Notes under the pieces: model-generated | Seen by the model: only the letters and a program-made list of their open reading frames with translations | What the model was told of the DNA's origin: nothing | The model's database searches: none | Position numbers and translations under genes: made by a program | In this document: piece after piece, positions 16,632 through 19,003 of the stretch | Numbering within the stretch: the stretch's first letter is position 1 | Layout of the letters: each line of letters begins with the position of its first letter | Source: Amoeboradix gromovi | Lineage: Eukaryota; Sanchytriomycota; Sanchytriomycetes; Sanchytriales; Sanchytriaceae | Length of the DNA: 19,003 bases | NCBI GenBank assembly: GCA_018985225.1 | Contig: JADGIF010000114.1 | Coordinates: forward strand, 1-19,003 | Direction of reading: 5' to 3'

Positions 16632-16880
16632 TTATGTGAGATATACAGCTGAAAATTCAGTCAAAGCCCACTTGGTGACGAGTTTTAGTTCATCTATTCT
16701 TATCTTCACAGCTTTCCCATTTTTTGCTGGGCTTACTAAGTAAAGCTTTGAGCAACTTTTTGATTCGCTGGGATGCCATTTTGCTTGATTCAAAACAACA
16801 AAATTGCTTCTCGGTACACTGCAATAAGTTTTTGCCTCTTTAAAATATGGTTCATCGATAAGTAGGCTCTCAACGTCCAA
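16632..16880 (-). pseudogene. RlpA/barwin-like (double-psi beta-barrel) relic
   Basis: An 82-codon frame with no ATG (bounded by TGA, first codon TTG) contains SNFVVLNQAKWHP and CSKLYLVSPAKNGKAVKIRI followed by DE. This matches the loosenin/expansin-like pattern of fungal RlpA-type domains: a VVALNxAQ strand, then C-G-K-x-[IV]-x-V, NGKxVxVxIxDEC. The cysteine after Asp-Glu is changed to Leu, and no signal peptide or start codon is present. GTATAT...TTTTTCAG at the end (about 16615-16640, 26 nt) looks like an intron, so part of the original exon structure may survive. Intact relatives are secreted, small cysteine-containing wall- or cellulose-binding proteins. It lies just upstream of, and divergent to, the LRR gene. 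A degraded gene seems more likely than a working one. Confidence 0.4.
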
Positions 16881-16927
16881 TCAAACATAATTTCTTTCTT
16901 GTCAAATAGATAGAGCGTGCTTCCATC

Positions 16928-18520
16928 ATGCTTCTTTGGTTAATAAGTTTAGCGATGAACAATTCTGAGGACTGCTCTAGTTTAATAGCTTTGGCCACCT
17001 CGATGAATATGAACTCATCTGCACCTATATTCCAGCATCTTTTCAACGATTGCTGTTATGCACCAGGTGTCATATGTTTATCTGGCAGAGTAACTGAGCT
17101 GCACTGGCAACAACTCAGTTTGAGCGGATACATAAATGGGACGTCGTTACCGAAATCACTAACTTATTTGAATTTGGACGATAACCAGATATCTAGCAGC
17201 ATCCCCTACGATTTACCTAGCGGACTAACCTTTTTGTCGCTCAAAGGGAACAAATTAGAAGGTCTAATTCCATACGTTCTACCTTCCAACCTGACCACTT
17301 TAAGATTGGGATACAACGACTTAAACGGTTACATCCATTCGTTACCAGGTGGTTTAGTGCATTTGGAACTAAACAATAACAATTTGTTCGGAAGCATTCC
17401 CACAATTTTACCGCAAGAACTGACGCATTTGGATTTGTCGTCAAACAATTTGCAAAGTAATGTTCCGCAAAATCTTCCATTTACTTTGAAATATTTATCC
17501 CTGCATACCAATCGGTTAACTGGCACTTTTTATAGTATGCTATATGGTATTACTTACTTAGACCTGCACAGAAATCAACTCAGTGGTACCTTGACTGCGT
17601 ATTTTCTGCAATTTTTGAACATTAGAGACAATCAATTTACAGACGTAAATGTGATCCAAAAATTTTCGTTAACGCCTTTAACATGCGATCTGTCTAATAA
17701 TCCTTTGGATATGACGAATCCACACATTGCCAGTTTAACTATGTGTATTATTTCACAGCGCAGTGACTCAGATTCCAGCACAATGGTAGAAACTGACACA
17801 ATTCTCTCTTCTTCAGTTGTGAATGAGCAGAGCACTAATGTTTTTACATCGTTTACAATCGATGCAGATAAAAAGTCCATGGTTTCGAAGCATAACTTAG
17901 TACAGGACTCGGATAGCTTTACTGCTTCAACTGCAACATTTCCAAAATCAAAATCTGTAGAGGAGTCATTGTCGTATCCAAATTCTTCAAGGACGGAAGA
18001 ATTGATTAGTTTCGCTTTGTCTTCTGCGAGTTCTTCCTCTGTATCTAAATATTCTACAAAAAAAGAAGACGAAAATAAAGGGACGAGTAAACAAGCCGAG
18101 TACCTCTCTTTTGAAGAGATAGAATGGCATTCCACCGCTAAATCCTCAAAAACTTCTAAAAACGAAAGTAAAAATACAGATGAAATTAAGTCTATAAATT
18201 ATCGTACGGTATTTAAATCGTCCCTAATGAGCACTGTTGATTGGAATTCGGCTTATGCCTCTATGTCATATGATGACTATACAGCTACTGTACCAGATGT
18301 GGATGCTGCAAAACGTGTTAGTACAATTCAAGAACTATTAAACTCTCCTAACATTTTATATATCGCTGCCGGTGGACTTTTAGCAGCCATTTTGCTAGTT
18401 TTTGTTGCAGCTAAAGTGTTTAAACATCCAAAAATGAATTCTAAATTTGGAAGAAAAAATAGCTACGGTACTCTAAATACTGTCGCGTCACGGAGAACCG
18501 CAAAGAAAACTATATTTTAA
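16928..18520 (+). CDS. Leucine-rich-repeat type I membrane protein
   Basis: This is a predicted surface protein of 530 aa, probably for recognition or adhesion; the ligand is unknown. A short hydrophobic start (LLWLISLAM) may be a signal peptide. An N-terminal cap with paired cysteines (DCSSL 15-19; DCCYAPGVIC 41-50) resembles the cap of plant-type LRR proteins. About eight repeats of 20-22 residues follow (74-240), of the form LPxxLxxLxLxxNxLxGxIP. A long Ser/Thr/Lys-rich, likely glycosylated stalk (about 278-470) leads to one transmembrane segment (about 476-498) and a 32-residue basic tail with no kinase domain. The lack of a kinase and the plant-like repeats recall LRR surface proteins of chytrids and zoopagomycetes. 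AATAAA lies 22 nt after the TAA. Confidence 0.85.
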   Translation: MLLWLISLAMNNSEDCSSLIALATSMNMNSSAPIFQHLFNDCCYAPGVICLSGRVTELHWQQLSLSGYINGTSLPKSLTYLNLDDNQISSSIPYDLPSGLTFLSLKGNKLEGLIPYVLPSNLTTLRLGYNDLNGYIHSLPGGLVHLELNNNNLFGSIPTILPQELTHLDLSSNNLQSNVPQNLPFTLKYLSLHTNRLTGTFYSMLYGITYLDLHRNQLSGTLTAYFLQFLNIRDNQFTDVNVIQKFSLTPLTCDLSNNPLDMTNPHIASLTMCIISQRSDSDSSTMVETDTILSSSVVNEQSTNVFTSFTIDADKKSMVSKHNLVQDSDSFTASTATFPKSKSVEESLSYPNSSRTEELISFALSSASSSSVSKYSTKKEDENKGTSKQAEYLSFEEIEWHSTAKSSKTSKNESKNTDEIKSINYRTVFKSSLMSTVDWNSAYASMSYDDYTATVPDVDAAKRVSTIQELLNSPNILYIAAGGLLAAILLVFVAAKVFKHPKMNSKFGRKNSYGTLNTVASRRTAKKTIF

Positions 18521-18902
18521 GATGTCATTTCAACCTGAATTAAATAAAAACTTTTTGTTTGATAGTAGATTTACGGAATTTCAGTTGCTTAGATGAACTC
18601 TACACTAAGATGTTTTTCATTTATGAAAAGTCTCTTGTAACCAAGACTGCAGCCCTTAATATTCCTATTATCACATCGTTTGAACCAAAAAATAGCGTTA
18701 CCGCGCTATAAACCTTGTTTAGAATGATAAAAAAACCAAGTACTATCGCAATTGGTTATCACAAAGGTTTATTTTATTTATATATTTTAAGCTCATTTCA
18801 TGCTAGGTCTGTTCATCTTTGGACATGTGAAGCATTTTAATTGGCTCCAATTCTGAGAAATTCTATAAAAGCTCAGAATCTCTTCTAAGCCACTTAATTC
18901 AA
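18521..18902. promoter_or_regulatory. Intergenic region with a TATA box before the last gene
   Basis: The LRR gene's AATAAA is at 18543-18548. TATAAAA at 18864-18870 lies 32 nt before the ATG at 18903, a good position for a promoter element. A 33-codon plus-strand frame near 18613 (MFFIYEKSLVTKTAALNIPI, then SFEPKNSVTAL) is protein-like but too short to call. Confidence 0.4.
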
Positions 18903-19003
18903 ATGACTGGAATCTATACATCCGCTTCATGGGTAGCTACTTCATCGTCAAAAGGTTACCACGAGGGTAATGGGAATGGAAACTGGAACGAAGAAGAATC
19001 CAG
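18903..19003 (+). CDS. Probable 5' end of another gene, cut by the window
   Basis: ATG at 18903 opens a frame that stays open to the end of the window for 33 codons: MTGIYTSASWVATSSSKGYH, then EGNGNGNWNEEES. The start is low-complexity, rich in Ser, Gly and Asn, and then acidic. A TATA box lies 32 nt upstream. There is too little sequence to identify a family. Confidence 0.4.
   Translation, partial: MTGIYTSASWVATSSSKGYHEGNGNGNWNEEES

Noticed and set aside
1-19003. CRISPR arrays, bacterial operons, phage or insertion sequences
   Set aside because: There are no regularly spaced repeats, no transposase-like frames and no Shine-Dalgarno-led gene runs; the genes are plainly eukaryotic.

Overview
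This is a eukaryotic nuclear window, most likely from an early-diverging (non-Dikarya) fungus with a compact, AT-leaning genome. The gene content is fungal: a fungal-type C2H2 regulator, a GT32/Och1-like glycosyltransferase-family protein, an SLC35G-like DMT transporter, TFIIA-gamma, branchpoint-binding protein SF1/Msl5, Cus2/HTATSF1, CHD1 and Suv3. Genes are mostly intronless and closely packed on both strands. The only intron that homology forces is 19 nt long. I cannot place the lineage more exactly; the chytrid/zoopagomycote grade is a guess.

Layout. 1-330: a decayed copy of an unknown gene, with a sister relic at 5502-5709. 353-1468 (-): DMT transporter, divergent from Suv3 helicase (1641-3422, +). 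3507-4160 (+): GT32-like protein without its DXD motif, whose frame continues past a TAG to 4277. 4853-5158 (-): TFIIA-gamma. 5355-5515 (-): a small frame-broken gene. 6295-7029 (+): C2H2 factor, convergent with Cus2 (7068-7934, -) across a palindromic poly(A) signal. 8462-9433 (+): cysteine-rich single-pass membrane protein. 10267-11109 (+): unrecognised membrane protein. 11237-11385 (+): small broken or spliced gene. 11498-15109 (-): CHD1, 46 nt downstream of SF1/Msl5 (15156-16248, -). 16632-16880 (-): RlpA/barwin-like relic. 16928-18520 (+): LRR type I membrane protein. 18903-end (+): probable start of another gene.

Common thread. Three genes act in transcription or chromatin (TFIIA-gamma, CHD1, C2H2 factor) and two in early spliceosome assembly at the branchpoint and U2 snRNP (SF1, Cus2). 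Suv3 serves mitochondrial RNA turnover. The LRR protein, cysteine-rich protein, GT32-like protein, DMT transporter and RlpA relic suggest membrane or cell-surface work. I see no operon-like system; linkage is probably incidental.

The most notable features are architectural. The AATAAA hexamer overlaps or nearly touches the stop codon in most genes. One palindrome supplies AATAAA to two convergent genes. The branchpoint-binding protein gene carries a 19-nt intron. Intergenic spaces hold several recognisable gene relics.
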